Positions 51,953 through 62,235 of a stretch of 64,000 nucleotides of DNA are shown here, in pieces (within the stretch, counting starts at the first letter, position 1; every line of letters begins with the position of its first letter). The translations under genes were made by a program, and so were the position numbers. The notes beneath the pieces are model-generated. The model was not told the DNA's origin. It saw only the letters and a program-made list of their open reading frames with translations, and did not search any database. Origin of the DNA: Paenibacillus pectinilyticus (GTDB lineage: Bacteria > Bacillota > Bacilli > Paenibacillales > NBRC-103111); NCBI RefSeq assembly GCF_001700435.1, contig NZ_LYPC01000011.1, positions 372,001-436,000 on the forward strand, in the 5' to 3' direction.

Positions 51953-52721
51953 AACGGTCAAAATACGTATCCATCAATCTCAGCTGTTTCGCCTCAGGGG
52001 CCCGCTCTTCTACAATATTATTCACGGTCAGCCTGGCCAAATCCATTAAGTTATGATCACGGCTAAGGTGAGCCATGTAGACCGATTTCGTCTTATTCGT
52101 CATCACGTCACAGAGCGCTTCCCCTGCGGCTTCGTTGGATAAATGTCCTTTGTCCCCAAGAATTCGACGCTTAATGCTCCACGGATAATGCCCCACACGC
52201 AGCATGTCGACATCATGGTTCGTTTCCAGGACTAGAGCGTCAGAATCCGCGATCTTTTCCTTGACCTTCTCACTCATGTACCCAAGATCCGTCACAACGC
52301 TTAGCTTTTGATCCCCTTCATAAAAGACGTACCCCACCGGCTCCGCCGCATCATGCGAAATCCCGAAGGATTCCACCTTCAGCGTGCCGAATTCCTCCAC
52401 ACCGCCGGTGTCCATCACGCGTTTATTCCCCTCGGCGATGACGCCAATCTGACGATCCAGCTCCACCCATGTCTTCTCATTCGCATAAATGGGCACATCA
52501 TATTTCCGCGCGAAAGCACCTAATCCTTTGATATGATCGGAATGCTCATGCGTAACTAGGATCCCGTCGATACTGCTCGCCGCGAGCTCGCGCTCCTTCA
52601 TTAACAGCTCCATCTTCTTCGCACTGAAGCCTACATCAACTAAGAGCTTTACCTCACCGTTATCGATGACCGTTGCATTCCCTGTTGAACCACTTGATAA
52701 CACTGTAAATCGAATGCCCAT
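51921..52721 (-). CDS. walJ: WalJ (YycJ) metallo-beta-lactamase-fold exonuclease
   Basis: 266 aa, ATG 52721 behind AGGAG. FTVLSSGSTGNATVIDNGEV is the family start, and the metal site THEHSDHIKG is at about 55-64. YycJ-like proteins are 5' exonucleases linked to mismatch repair and to coordination of cell division with replication. Last gene of the wal operon. Confidence 0.95.
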   Translation of the reverse strand: MGIRFTVLSSGSTGNATVIDNGEVKLLVDVGFSAKKMELLMKERELAASSIDGILVTHEHSDHIKGLGAFARKYDVPIYANEKTWVELDRQIGVIAEGNKRVMDTGGVEEFGTLKVESFGISHDAAEPVGYVFYEGDQKLSVVTDLGYMSEKVKEKIADSDALVLETNHDVDMLRVGHYPWSIKRRILGDKGHLSNEAAGEALCDVMTNKTKSVYMAHLSRDHNLMDLARLTVNNIVEERAPEAKQLRLMDTYFDRSTKWDVLDSE

Positions 52722-52784
52722 CTACCCTACTCCTCTATGCTACCTGTCTGCCAGTTGGTTATTCGTTCATAGCCGTTCATTCTT

Positions 52785-53609
52785 CTACTTCTTAGGTGTG
52801 CTCTTGTCGTCAGGAGCTGGCGAAGCCTTCGGTGCGCCATCCTCTTCATCCTTACCGAAAGGCGGAGGATCTGACCCATTCTGCAGGGACTCCACTGCAC
52901 CATTGAATGCTTGCACATAATAAATGTCTCGGTTATCGACCGCAATCCGCCACTGTGGGAACATCGGCTGTGTTTGCGAATTATAAGGTTGTCCATGATA
53001 CCCCAGGCGAACCTCGGTAATGATCGAGCCATCACTTAAATAATTGTCCACTAAGCTGCGGACCGCCAATTGTGCCGAAATCAACTTCTGCTCGGTCTGT
53101 TCTACCTCTGATTCTACTTCAACGTAAGCTTGACGGTAACTGGTAATTTCTCCATTTTTCTCATTCAGCTCGACTCTTACATCAAATAACGGAATCTTGC
53201 CATATAACTGTGAAAATACATAAATGCCGTTCCGGCTTATCGCCGAATCTAACTGATACATCCCGAAGTTTGGAATCTCCGAAAGTGACTGACCTTCTTT
53301 ACTTGCCCCTTTACCGAGCAGCGTGCTCATGATAAGGGGTACCCGCAATGTCTTTTCCTCACCCGGTTTGATGCTATCATCATACTTCACGGTAATGACC
53401 TTCAGCTTCGGCTGATCAGTTGGCAGCTCATCCGTGAGTCGGATATTTTTATTGCGGAGGGCACGATTCAGATCCTCAACCGTACTGGAGGCGTCCGAAG
53501 AAACGTCTGTTTGATTGGAACGATTGGTGGACCATAGCTGGAAGCCGAGAATCATATTCAACAGTAAAAAAGAAGCAATCAAAATCGATTTAGCCCTACT
53601 CCAATTCAT
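52785..53609 (-). CDS. walI: WalI (YycI) membrane regulator of WalK
   Basis: 274 aa. One N-terminal membrane helix (SILIASFLLLNMILGFQLW, about 8-27), then an extracellular YycI fold. The C-terminus adds a low-complexity tail rich in Asp, Pro and Lys (DPPPFGKDEEDGAPKASPAP). Together with WalH it restrains the kinase WalK. A 30-bp gap follows walH. Confidence 0.92.
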   Translation of the reverse strand: MNWSRAKSILIASFLLLNMILGFQLWSTNRSNQTDVSSDASSTVEDLNRALRNKNIRLTDELPTDQPKLKVITVKYDDSIKPGEEKTLRVPLIMSTLLGKGASKEGQSLSEIPNFGMYQLDSAISRNGIYVFSQLYGKIPLFDVRVELNEKNGEITSYRQAYVEVESEVEQTEQKLISAQLAVRSLVDNYLSDGSIITEVRLGYHGQPYNSQTQPMFPQWRIAVDNRDIYYVQAFNGAVESLQNGSDPPPFGKDEEDGAPKASPAPDDKSTPKK

Positions 53610-53639
53610 AATCTCACCAACCTTTCCCGAACATCTGAC

Positions 53640-54929
53640 TTACTCGATAAAATCATACGTACCATCCCGCATCTCTAACGCCCACACGCTGGTTAAGGTC
53701 AGCGTCTTATCCGTCACCAGAGGACGATAAGCCGGGAAAATAGAAACGATACTAGCCCGATTCTTGTAATATTGTAATCTTTCTTCTAAAGCTTCGCCTG
53801 ACATCAATTGGCTGTCACGTCGCTGCCCGGATTTCAGATCGGGAATAACCATGGATCGCTCGAAACCAGAAATAACACCCTTCTGTACTTGCATTTTCAT
53901 CGTACCGAAGCCTTCCGGCTGTGCAGTCACAATCGGCAGCGAATCATAGTATTGGCGGAACATGAAGGTCTGGTTGTCCAAGAGCTGCTTTTGCGGTGTG
54001 CGGGACACCATATATTTCCCATCCCACCCGATGTGCTGATTAATAAATTTGATGCCGGCTAACAAATCGTCCAGAACCTCGGTTTTACTTACAGCCGGTG
54101 CTACAGGATCGGAATAGGTAACCCACCGTTGATCCCGGTTGAGTTGGAATCCGCGCTTGCTGTCCGTGTAAATCTCCGAACCATCGCGCTCTTTGAGATA
54201 GCGGGTAATCCCCGGATCAACGAACAAGCTTTGCTTGAGCTGATCGGCCGTAAGCTGTGTATAGGTAAACGTGTAGCTCGGAATACTCAACGGCTTCAAA
54301 GGCAGGTAATAATCGCCGCTATTCGTTGTTTTGTACAAGTTCGTCGGCTCGCCGTAAGCAACGAAGTTCTCAACGTCCTTACTCGTAAAATCCGCCCCGA
54401 TGACTTCATAACCCACCCCAGGCGAATCTGTGAAAAAGAATGCCCGAACCTCATCATTCGTGCCCTTCGAATAGATCCAGATCTTAGTGATCTTATCGTT
54501 CTCTACAGGGATCTCGCCTTCGATCCGAAACAACTGCTGCAGGATGGTAAAAGGGATGCCATCACGGAAGCGAATCTCCACACCAAGCTGCTTCGTCCGA
54601 ACTTCCTCCCAATTTACATTGACGAGGTACATCGACGTTTTACGAAAGCCTCTGAAACTGCGCTGCTTGATGTTATCCAGCAATCGGGTGTAGTAATAAT
54701 TGTTCGGATACAGCACCGAGTGCTGTTGGTTCCCCAAATGGATGATCAGCTGATCGGGAAATAACATATCCGATAGCTCCGCTTGCTTGCCCAGCGTCTC
54801 CGTCTGAACATAATTGCTTTGCTGTATTGGTTCAATCTTAGGAGGACTATAGGATGCGAGTATGAAGCTCTGATACAGACTTGTACCAATCAACACGACA
54901 AGAAAGATCGATTTCAAGCTCTCAATCAT
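53640..54929 (-). CDS. walH: WalH (YycH) membrane regulator of WalK
   Basis: 429 aa. One membrane helix near 7-25 (SIFLVVLIGTSLYQSFILAS) and a large extracellular part. The start overlaps the stop of walK by four bases (ATGA), so they are coupled. WalH and WalI form a membrane complex that modulates WalK. Confidence 0.93.
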   Translation of the reverse strand: MIESLKSIFLVVLIGTSLYQSFILASYSPPKIEPIQQSNYVQTETLGKQAELSDMLFPDQLIIHLGNQQHSVLYPNNYYYTRLLDNIKQRSFRGFRKTSMYLVNVNWEEVRTKQLGVEIRFRDGIPFTILQQLFRIEGEIPVENDKITKIWIYSKGTNDEVRAFFFTDSPGVGYEVIGADFTSKDVENFVAYGEPTNLYKTTNSGDYYLPLKPLSIPSYTFTYTQLTADQLKQSLFVDPGITRYLKERDGSEIYTDSKRGFQLNRDQRWVTYSDPVAPAVSKTEVLDDLLAGIKFINQHIGWDGKYMVSRTPQKQLLDNQTFMFRQYYDSLPIVTAQPEGFGTMKMQVQKGVISGFERSMVIPDLKSGQRRDSQLMSGEALEERLQYYKNRASIVSIFPAYRPLVTDKTLTLTSVWALEMRDGTYDFIE

Positions 54930-56761
54930 GCCTCATCCTCCTCAGCCTGCATAATCGGTAACGTAAATAGGACACGTGTTCCTTGTCCCAATTCAGATTC
55001 TAGTCCGATGGTTCCTCCATGTGCTTTCACTATTTCCCGGGCAATGGACAGTCCGAGACCTGTGCCTCCCATGTTGCGGGAGCGCGCTTTATCCACCCGA
55101 TAGAAGCGGTCGAAAATACGTGAAAGGTCCTTCTTCGGAATCCCCATTCCGTTATCTTGCACGGAAATTTCCAGCATCTCTCGCTCCATCTTCCGAGCTT
55201 CCAAGCGAATCATTCCTTCATCACCGGTATACTTAATCGCATTCGATACCAAATTATCGAGCACTTGATCAATTTTATCGCGGTCGAGCAATAAACTGGT
55301 TACGCCCTGATCGACTTGAATCACAATCTGAATTTTCCGTTGCTGCAGCTGAAAAGAAAACCGGTCCGCGACCTCCTCCAGCATCTCGCTGACGAGAGTC
55401 GAGGACTTGCTCATCATGGATTGCTTCGAATCCAGCCGCGATAAGTGCAGGAGATCCGTCACCAAGCGGATCATCCGCTCGGTTTCGCTCCGCGTCACGC
55501 TGATGAAGCGTGATGCAAGCTGCGGCTCCTCGATCGCTCCGTCGTCGAGCGCCTCGAGGTAGCTCTTGATCGTCGTCAGCGGCGTGCGCAGCTCATGTGA
55601 GACGTTCGCGACGAACTCTCGCCGAGCTTGCTCGAGCTTCTCTTGATCGGTGACGTCCTGCAGCACCGCAATGATCCCGTGCTGCCCTTCGCCGCGCTTA
55701 TGAATCGGCGTGAACGTAATACGCACCGACAGCTGCTCGTCCTCATCGTCAGGCAGCTTGATGTCCAGTAAGGTCGTATTCACTTGACCGGTCACCAAAC
55801 CGCGAATCGTTTCCAGGGGAATGCCGAGCACCGTGGAAATATCGAGGCCAAGTGTCGTCTCTTCCTCCACTTGCAGAATCTGCTTCGCCCGTCGATTCAG
55901 CACGATCACCTGACCTCGGTCATCTGTCGCGATGACACCGTCATTCATATTCGTCAGAATCGAAGCAAGCTTCTCCTTCTCTTCCTCATTGAGCGAGAGC
56001 GCTTCTTTCAGCCGATTCATCATGAAATTGAAGGTCTGTCCCAGCTGCCCAATCTCATCGGTTCCCTGAATCACGACCTGCTGGTCGAAGTTCCCTTCGG
56101 CTACCGCTGTCGCTTGTCTCGTAATCTCTTTAATCGGATTCGTTATCGTGCTCGTTAAAAGAACGCCAAGAAGTGCCGTCAATCCCAAGGCAATCAAAGT
56201 CGCCGAGATCAGGATACGATTAATTGAGCGAATCGTCTTATACACATCTTCCATGGACGCGATAATATACACCGCGCCTAAAACACGTGCCCCAGTTCCG
56301 ACCGGCTTGGCGATAATGACCTTCCGATAGCCATCCTCGTCCGTAAAAATCCGCTGATTGTCCTTAATCCCTTGCAGGGCTCGGATGACTTCGGGCTGTG
56401 TATTTTTTTGCTTCAAATGGCTGGCAACGGACGTACTGATGACGTTCCCGTTGGCATCTATGATTTGAATTTCTGCATTATTAATTGAGAATAAATTGCT
56501 CACGAATTCATTTAAATCCGCATACGTCTTCTTACCTTCCGTCGCATTCTTGCTGTCCTGATCCCCTGTCAAATACGACTCCACGAAGCCGGCGAGCAGC
56601 GTCACCTGACTATTGCGCGACGCTAAGAAATCGTTCTTGAAGTACGTTTCTACCGTCTTATAGAAATAGACGCCAATCAACTGCATCGCGATGAGGATCA
56701 GCAGCACATATATAATAATTAGCTTCGCTTGAATCGATTGAAAGAAGCGGATGCCCTTCAT
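54926..56761 (-). CDS. walK: WalK sensor histidine kinase
   Basis: 611 aa. Membrane helices at about 14-34 and 183-203 flank an extracellular PAS-like domain. HAMP 204-256, PAS about 262-330 (ILTNMNDGVIATDDRGQVI), HisKA with VANVSHELRTPL (His389), and the ATPase with NLVSNAIKYT, DNGMGIPKKDLS and GGTGLGLSIA. WalK phosphorylates WalR and coordinates peptidoglycan hydrolase expression with growth; it is essential in Bacillus and Staphylococcus. Confidence 0.97.
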   Translation of the reverse strand: MKGIRFFQSIQAKLIIIYVLLILIAMQLIGVYFYKTVETYFKNDFLASRNSQVTLLAGFVESYLTGDQDSKNATEGKKTYADLNEFVSNLFSINNAEIQIIDANGNVISTSVASHLKQKNTQPEVIRALQGIKDNQRIFTDEDGYRKVIIAKPVGTGARVLGAVYIIASMEDVYKTIRSINRILISATLIALGLTALLGVLLTSTITNPIKEITRQATAVAEGNFDQQVVIQGTDEIGQLGQTFNFMMNRLKEALSLNEEEKEKLASILTNMNDGVIATDDRGQVIVLNRRAKQILQVEEETTLGLDISTVLGIPLETIRGLVTGQVNTTLLDIKLPDDEDEQLSVRITFTPIHKRGEGQHGIIAVLQDVTDQEKLEQARREFVANVSHELRTPLTTIKSYLEALDDGAIEEPQLASRFISVTRSETERMIRLVTDLLHLSRLDSKQSMMSKSSTLVSEMLEEVADRFSFQLQQRKIQIVIQVDQGVTSLLLDRDKIDQVLDNLVSNAIKYTGDEGMIRLEARKMEREMLEISVQDNGMGIPKKDLSRIFDRFYRVDKARSRNMGGTGLGLSIAREIVKAHGGTIGLESELGQGTRVLFTLPIMQAEEDEA

Positions 56762-56763
56762 GC

Positions 56764-57483
56764 TTAGAAGCCACCGGCTTTCGGACTGCGCATCAAATAA
56801 CCAAGACCTCTGCGCGTCATGATATACTCTGGACGGCTAGGATCCGTCTCCAGCTTCTCGCGCAGGCGACGAATCGTCACATCGACGGTTCGGACGTCGC
56901 CGAAATATTCAAAGCCCCACACCGCTTGCAGCAGATGCTCGCGGGTCATCACTTTGCCTGAGTTTTTGGCCAAATATTGAATCAGCTCGAACTCCCGATG
57001 CGTCAGATCAAGGGGTGTCCCATCCTTGTATACCATGTACATGTCGTTATCGATGAACAGTGCATGAATGCGCGTCCCGTTGCGCTGCGCTTCCGGCTCG
57101 TTCGGCGCTGTTTGCGCTTTCGTCTGTCTGCGCAGATGTGCCTTCACGCGGGCTAGCAGCTCTCTCGTGCCGAATGGCTTCGTCACATAGTCGTCAGCGC
57201 CCATCTCCAGCCCTAGAACCTTGTCCAGCTCCGTATCCTTCGCTGTTAGCATAATAATCGGCGTATTGAGCTTGGAGCGCACCTCACGGCACACATCCAT
57301 GCCATCCTTTACAGGCAGCATGAGATCCAGCAGAATCAGATCTGGCTGCTCTGAGAAGGCAAGCTCCACTGCGCTTCCGCCATCATAGGCACAGATCACC
57401 TGATAGCCCTCTTTTTCCAAGTTAAACTTCAAAATATCAGCAATTGGTTGTTCGTCATCGACCACAAGAATTTTCCCAAACAT
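56764..57483 (-). CDS. walR: WalR response regulator
   Basis: 239 aa from ATG 57483; a longer frame lacks a proper start context. Receiver domain with Asp9-Asp10, phospho-acceptor Asp53 (LILLDLMLP), Thr in MLTAKD and Lys in [11 protein letters not shown]. OmpR-type winged helix at about 135-235 ([21 protein letters not shown]). A linker of about 20 residues rich in Gln, Ala and Pro is longer than in Bacillus. First gene of walRKHIJ; two bases separate it from walK. Confidence 0.97.
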   Translation of the reverse strand: MFGKILVVDDEQPIADILKFNLEKEGYQVICAYDGGSAVELAFSEQPDLILLDLMLPVKDGMDVCREVRSKLNTPIIMLTAKDTELDKVLGLEMGADDYVTKPFGTRELLARVKAHLRRQTKAQTAPNEPEAQRNGTRIHALFIDNDMYMVYKDGTPLDLTHREFELIQYLAKNSGKVMTREHLLQAVWGFEYFGDVRTVDVTIRRLREKLETDPSRPEYIMTRRGLGYLMRSPKAGGF

Positions 57484-57611
57484 ACGACCACCGCCTACTA
57501 TGTAATCACTGACATGGCTCACTTCCAATAGCGATCCAATGGTCAGCGTTCAATTCTATGCCTATCAGGTATTTCATTCATGTTTATGATCATTTTACCA
57601 TACATTGAAGT

Positions 57612-57656
57612 AAAAAGAGACAAGGCCCTCCGAGTTAACCGGATCAGCCTTGCCTC
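57612..57656 (-). terminator. Terminator of the M23 peptidase gene
   Basis: GAGACAAGGC (57617-57626) pairs with GCCTTGCCTC (57647-57656) with one mismatch; on the minus strand it is followed by five T. Confidence 0.8.
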
Positions 57657-57665
57657 AATTGTTTG

Positions 57666-59210
57666 TTAACGATTCAAATATTTCAAAGGATTTTCCAAGT
57701 TTCCACTGCTGTGAATTTCAAAATGCAAATGCACACCTGTGGAGTCGCCAGTGCTCCCCATAATTCCAATTTTATCGCCCTTCTCGACGATGGTGCCTGA
57801 CTTCGCGATAATTTGGCTCAAATGGCCATATAGTGTTTCATATCCATTTAAATGGTTAATAATTATATAATTGCCGTAATCGGATTTATAACCTGTTTCA
57901 ACAACCTTGCCATTATCTGCAGCCATAATACTCTTGTTACCTGTGATGTCGATGCCCTTATGTAACTTGCCCCAACGATAACCGAATGTACTTGAGATAC
58001 TTGGCGAAATTACGGGCCATGCGAACTTCCCGGTACCTTCACCTTTAATGACTTTGGTTCCTTTTTTCACTTTCGCCGTAACTGGCTGATCCACGATTTC
58101 TTCATTCACGACCTGCTCTGCGGTCATCAAACCATCGACCTTCGTCACCTCGATCGTTACTTTCTTGAGACCATTCTTACCCGGTGAAATCGGTTCGACT
58201 ACGCCTAAACGCATGGAGTCGTCCTTCACATACTCGGTATCGTACTGAATCTCCTGATTCCTTACGACCTTCTCCGTTGTTTTCACGGAAAGCGTAGGTT
58301 TCAACATCGTAACATCCAACTGATTGCCGATCTTCAGCTTATCATCTTGAAGTCCTGGATTGTTATCATAAATAAACTGCTTCGACAGTCCCAATTTCTT
58401 CGCAATACAGGATACACAATCGCCTTCTACAACGGTGTACTTGGCGGGTTGAACATCACCTGTGAGCAAAGATTTCACAACATCCTCAGGCTTGGCTAGC
58501 TCTGTAGGATTAATGGGTACTTCCAGCGTATCAACTTTCTGGACGAATTCTACCTTCTCCAGCTCAGATGGAGCTGTCGAGATATCATCGCCAATACTTG
58601 TTGATAGCGCAGCAACTTTGGCATTATCTTTTGATTTTGGCGTGAATGGATCTCGAACTTGACCAAGAATCGTATCCACGGTTTCCTGATCCTTCACAAT
58701 TGCGATCGTCTTGCCGTCCACTTTCAGTGCAACACCAACGGGTTGCGGTACGAGCAGCTCATCTAATGACGAAATAACAGACGAATTATCCGTTTTCTTA
58801 TTGTAAGCCCTTTCAGACGTGTAGGTGATACCGTCTGTTTTCAGCACAACGTGAACATTAGGAAAACTCTTCTGTACTTCTAACGGTTTATTAAGCTTAT
58901 ATGCATCAATTATTTTATTATCGCTTACGATACCTATTTCTTGATTGTCCAGCATCACATGGTAGACATTATCCATGCCCGCTTCTACATACTGATGTCC
59001 GGAGAACGTAATCGCTCCCGCAAGTACAACAGCACCTACGCCTAGTGCAAGTGACCATTTATGTTGTTTGAATACCGTTAGCGTCGTTGATGTCGAAACC
59101 TCTTCTGGCTGCTTGTCTGATATGGATTCATTTCCGGTCAAGCTCTCTCGCTTAGGCGTGAATCTCTTAATGAGATCCATGACAAAACGCATACCCCTGA
59201 AACCTGTCAT
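57666..59210 (-). CDS. Membrane-anchored M23 peptidoglycan endopeptidase (LysM, G5)
   Basis: 514 aa from ATG 59210, six bases after AGGGAG. One membrane helix at about 52-71. Then an extracellular region: a LysM-like repeat (YTVVEGDCVSCIAKKLGLSK), a G5 domain (KTTEKVVRNQEIQYDTEYVK), and the C-terminal M23 domain with zinc ligands HKGID and HLHFE plus GYETLYGHLS. It cuts peptide cross-links of peptidoglycan. A location next to walR suggests WalR control, as WalR commonly regulates such hydrolases. Confidence 0.94.
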   Translation of the reverse strand: MTGFRGMRFVMDLIKRFTPKRESLTGNESISDKQPEEVSTSTTLTVFKQHKWSLALGVGAVVLAGAITFSGHQYVEAGMDNVYHVMLDNQEIGIVSDNKIIDAYKLNKPLEVQKSFPNVHVVLKTDGITYTSERAYNKKTDNSSVISSLDELLVPQPVGVALKVDGKTIAIVKDQETVDTILGQVRDPFTPKSKDNAKVAALSTSIGDDISTAPSELEKVEFVQKVDTLEVPINPTELAKPEDVVKSLLTGDVQPAKYTVVEGDCVSCIAKKLGLSKQFIYDNNPGLQDDKLKIGNQLDVTMLKPTLSVKTTEKVVRNQEIQYDTEYVKDDSMRLGVVEPISPGKNGLKKVTIEVTKVDGLMTAEQVVNEEIVDQPVTAKVKKGTKVIKGEGTGKFAWPVISPSISSTFGYRWGKLHKGIDITGNKSIMAADNGKVVETGYKSDYGNYIIINHLNGYETLYGHLSQIIAKSGTIVEKGDKIGIMGSTGDSTGVHLHFEIHSSGNLENPLKYLNR

Positions 59211-59573
59211 GATCTTCTCCCTTTGAACGGTTTTGCATCTATGACGTAATAGCTCAGATATCATTACCTGAATCATTACGATAGAGATACATAAATAAAC
59301 CTTGATTAGACATAATATCCATTATGCTATCTTTCTTTTGTTAAATTTAACACACTTTCTGTGCCTATTTCAACAAAATACTCGTTCACCATGTGATAGA
59401 TTCGTGTCTAGCACCAAAAGAAGTCGTTTTTGCACCCATATTTTGTTCAAAATCCCAATGGCCATGTTATTATTTTTACAATAATTGGCGAAAATACGTG
59501 AAACCTAGCAGGAAAGCTCCCATTGCTCCATTCATGTGTCAGCAGCTTTCCTACGTTTTCATACACCTTGTCA
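59211..59573. other. Intergenic region upstream of the M23 gene
   Basis: 363 bp without a gene. It holds the perfect palindrome TGTTAAATTTAACA (59339-59352) and an inverted repeat GGAAAGCT/AGCTTTCC near 59500-59540 without a T-run. The TGTTAA arms resemble one WalR half-site but the spacing to a second one is wrong. No open frame with a ribosome site was seen. Confidence 0.5.
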
Positions 59574-60248
59574 TCAATATTTATTTAAAATATCCATGAG
59601 CTGGGTCATCTCTTTGTCACTCAAATACTTCTTAAGCGTCGTGTTCACTTGATCAAGCTCCTGCGTCGTGATCCCATCTTCCAGGATCGTCGAAAGCTTC
59701 TGCACTTCATCCTGGGGCAGCTTCGAGACGACTAGTGAGAATATTTTCATCTTATCATCACTCGACAGCGCTTCTTTCTTTTTGGCAAAATCTTCTGTGG
59801 ACATGACAAGCTCCTTCTTCTCGCTCTCCTCCGTTCGAGCGCTTCCCATTACGGGTATGGCATCATCTTGGCCACTCGGCAAAGTACCTATACCACCAGA
59901 CGAACTAATACCGTTCACGGGTTGTTGATCATTCGGATTTGGACTAGGACTTGGGCTTGAAACGGCCCCAGACGGGTTGGAACTAGGCGTTGCAGACGGT
60001 GCAGGAGACGAATTATTCCCCAGCGCGGTTTGCTTCCCCCCGTCTTTCCCCCTAACTATATTCAGCTCTCCCGCTAATCTTGACGCAAATTCACCAAATT
60101 GAATCTTTTTACCCATAGCAGGCAGCTGATATTGTCGAAATATATCCTCCACATACATGTTCACCACGTACCACGTTGTAAACATCGTAATTGATGTTAT
60201 AAGGACGGTGCCTATGACGATTTTACCTAACCATTTAACTAGTTTCAT
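59574..60248 (-). CDS. Membrane protein with Pro/Ser-rich linker, unknown function
   Basis: 224 aa. One membrane helix at about 8-30 (KIVIGTVLITSITMFTTWYVV), then a linker rich in Ser, Pro and Asn (about 80-120) and a helical C-terminal domain (about 150-224, DKMKIFSLVVSKLPQDEV). I do not recognise a family. It lies between purA and the M23 gene on the same strand, a place where Paenibacillus-type genomes often keep a spore-related membrane protein; that is only a guess. Confidence 0.75.
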   Translation of the reverse strand: MKLVKWLGKIVIGTVLITSITMFTTWYVVNMYVEDIFRQYQLPAMGKKIQFGEFASRLAGELNIVRGKDGGKQTALGNNSSPAPSATPSSNPSGAVSSPSPSPNPNDQQPVNGISSSGGIGTLPSGQDDAIPVMGSARTEESEKKELVMSTEDFAKKKEALSSDDKMKIFSLVVSKLPQDEVQKLSTILEDGITTQELDQVNTTLKKYLSDKEMTQLMDILNKY

Positions 60249-60340
60249 TCGCTATGTATCACTCCCAACGTTACGTTCGCATCGATATGCTCCTCCTTCC
60301 AGTATGGACGAAAACCCTGCCATTATATCCCTATAGGCAA

Positions 60341-60379
60341 AAAGAAAATCCTCTAAGCTGCTGATCAGCCTAGAGGATT
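60341..60379 (-). terminator. Terminator of purA
   Basis: AATCCTCTA (60347-60355) pairs with TAGAGGATT (60371-60379), with a GCTG-TGATC-CAGC-like inner part. On the minus strand it is followed by a T-rich tail. Confidence 0.85.
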
Positions 60380-60399
60380 ATTGCGTTTATCTATGGATG

Positions 60400-61686
60400 T
60401 TACGCGTAGATCGGACGAACCAAGTTCGTTTGCTCACGGTTACGGCCTACGGAGAAGATCGCGATTGGAATGCCTGTTAGTTGCGAAACACGCTCAACAT
60501 AGTGTCTAGCGTTCTCTGGCAGATCGCTCAGTGTACGAGCTTCGGACACATCTTCTGTCCAGCCTGGAAGCTCTTCGTATACAGCTTCACACTCGGAGAT
60601 AGCCTTCAAGCTAGCTGGGTAGTGCTCGATCAGCTCACCGCGGTACATGTAGCCTGTGCAGATTTTGACCGTTTCTAGACCTGTCAGAACGTCTATGGAG
60701 TTCAAAGACAAGCCCGTGATGCCGCTGACGCGTCTTGCGTGACGTACGACAACACTGTCGAACCAGCCGACACGACGAGGACGACCTGTTACCGTGCCGT
60801 ACTCAAAACCTTTTTCGCGAATCCAAGCGCCGATTTCATTGTCCAATTCCGTTGGGAACGGGCCGTCGCCAACACGCGTTGTGTAAGCTTTCGCTACACC
60901 GATGATGTTGTGGATCTTCGTTGGGCCTACGCCTGAACCGATACACACACCGCCTGCTGTCGGGTTCGAGGAAGTTACATACGGGTATGTCCCTTGGTCG
61001 ATATCCAACATTACGCCTTGCGCGCCTTCGAACAACACGCGGCGACCTTGGTCGATATATTCATTCAAGATAACTGACGTGTCTTTCACGTAAGGGCGAA
61101 TCACTTCTGCGTACTCGAGGTACTGACGAAGGATTGGCTCCACATCAAGACCTTCGGATCCGTAGACTTGCTCGATCAAAACGTTTTTCTCAGCAACGAT
61201 ACGGCGCAGCTTCAATTCAAACTCTTCAGCATCCATCAAATCCGCGATACGAATACCGTTACGAGCTGCTTTATCCATGTAGCAAGGGCCAATCCCTTTG
61301 CGTGTTGTACCGATTTTGCTATCACCTTTGCGATCTTCTTCAAGACCATCAAGCACCAAATGATACGGCATAATAACATGCGCGCGATCACTGATATTTA
61401 GGTTCGTTGTTGTAAAACCATTATCATGAATGTAGTTAATTTCTTCAATGAGTGCAGCCGGGTTGATAACCATCCCATTCCCGATGACACAAGCTTTATC
61501 TCTGTAAAAAATACCGGAAGGAATCATCGTAAGCTTATATTTCTTCCCGCTAATAATGATCGTATGACCTGCATTGTTACCACCTTGATAACGAGCAACA
61601 ACCTCAGCAGACTCTGCTAAGAAATCCGTGATTTTACCTTTTCCTTCGTCTCCCCATTGCGTACCGACAACAACAACCGTTGACAT
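60400..61686 (-). CDS. purA: Adenylosuccinate synthetase
   Basis: Joins IMP and aspartate with GTP, the first step to AMP. 428 aa from ATG 61686, nine bases after GGAGG (a GTG two codons earlier is too close). [11 protein letters not shown] (P-loop), [37 protein letters not shown] and TGRPRRVGW are all present. The length is normal. Promoter and PurR-type boxes lie about 340-415 bp upstream. Confidence 0.98.
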   Translation of the reverse strand: MSTVVVVGTQWGDEGKGKITDFLAESAEVVARYQGGNNAGHTIIISGKKYKLTMIPSGIFYRDKACVIGNGMVINPAALIEEINYIHDNGFTTTNLNISDRAHVIMPYHLVLDGLEEDRKGDSKIGTTRKGIGPCYMDKAARNGIRIADLMDAEEFELKLRRIVAEKNVLIEQVYGSEGLDVEPILRQYLEYAEVIRPYVKDTSVILNEYIDQGRRVLFEGAQGVMLDIDQGTYPYVTSSNPTAGGVCIGSGVGPTKIHNIIGVAKAYTTRVGDGPFPTELDNEIGAWIREKGFEYGTVTGRPRRVGWFDSVVVRHARRVSGITGLSLNSIDVLTGLETVKICTGYMYRGELIEHYPASLKAISECEAVYEELPGWTEDVSEARTLSDLPENARHYVERVSQLTGIPIAIFSVGRNREQTNLVRPIYA

Positions 61687-62027
61687 ATGCACTTACCTCC
61701 GTACGGTGACAAGTCACCCATAATGAGCCGTTATGGCTGTAAGACCACAGAAGAAAGTTGGACTTCATTAAAGCGCTAAAGCGTTCAGCGTCCATTGCAC
61801 TTTCCCTCTGGCGATTCTGGTGATGCAACTTCCTCTATTCACTGCTGCACACAGCAACAGATTAGAGAGCTAACTCTCACTTACTCACCGGAAAGGAATA
61901 CCTGGTCTCTTTTCTTCGGCAGTAGTCTGCAGGAGGAAGGAAACCTACCCTTCGGCATGAAAAAACGACCTTATTTCGAGTTACCTGCTCTAAGGCGGCA
62001 TTCGATCAAGGTTTTTTCACCGTCTTT
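61687..62027 (-). other. Long structured leader of purA
   Basis: About 335 nt lie between the predicted start of transcription and purA. They hold several hairpins on the minus strand: GAAAAAAC...GTTTTTTC enclosing CCTT/AAGG near the 5' end, GAGAG/CTCTC, and GGTGAC/GTCACC just before the ribosome site. No T-box or known riboswitch motif was recognised and no coding frame has a ribosome site. Confidence 0.5.
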
Positions 62028-62056
62028 AGTTTAGCAGTCCCCCATGCCAAAGTCAA
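62028..62056 (-). promoter_or_regulatory. Sigma-A promoter of purA
   Basis: On the minus strand TTGACT (62051-62056) and TAAACT (62028-62033) are 17 bases apart. The PurBox at 62060 is directly upstream of the -35. Confidence 0.7.
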
Positions 62057-62059
62057 TGA

Positions 62060-62101
62060 AAAACGAACGATTATAGGGGTGTCTGTATAATTGTTCGGAA
62101 T
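62060..62101. promoter_or_regulatory. Inverted pair of PurBoxes upstream of purA
   Basis: AAAACGAACGAT (62060-62071) and, reversed, ATTCCGAACAAT (62090-62101) each match the Bacillus PurR consensus AWWWCGAACWWT with one deviation and keep the central CGAAC. They face each other 18 bp apart, close to the 16-17 bp known for PurR. PurR would repress purA when adenine nucleotides are plentiful. Confidence 0.72.
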
Positions 62102-62198
62102 TTACGCAAACTCTTTCACTGCTGGTCATAAAAGAGTACAAACCGCCAGCTTTGCTCCTGCTCTTATGATATTCACTTCTCCCTAAGTTGCCTCTGTA

Positions 62199-62234
62199 GG
62201 GCTGTTTTTATGTCTGTACAATAAAAAAACAGCC
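62199..62234 (-). terminator. Terminator directly after dnaB
   Basis: GGGCTGTTTTTAT (62199-62211) pairs with ATAAAAAAACAGCC (62221-62234) with one extra A. It is AT-rich and works in both directions; nothing else was found in the 100 bp between it and the PurBoxes. Confidence 0.7.
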
Positions 62235-62235
62235 G

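Noticed and set aside
61687..62027. T-box or other known riboswitch before purA
   Set aside because: No T-box core, specifier arrangement or other known consensus was found; it is left as a structured leader of unknown type.
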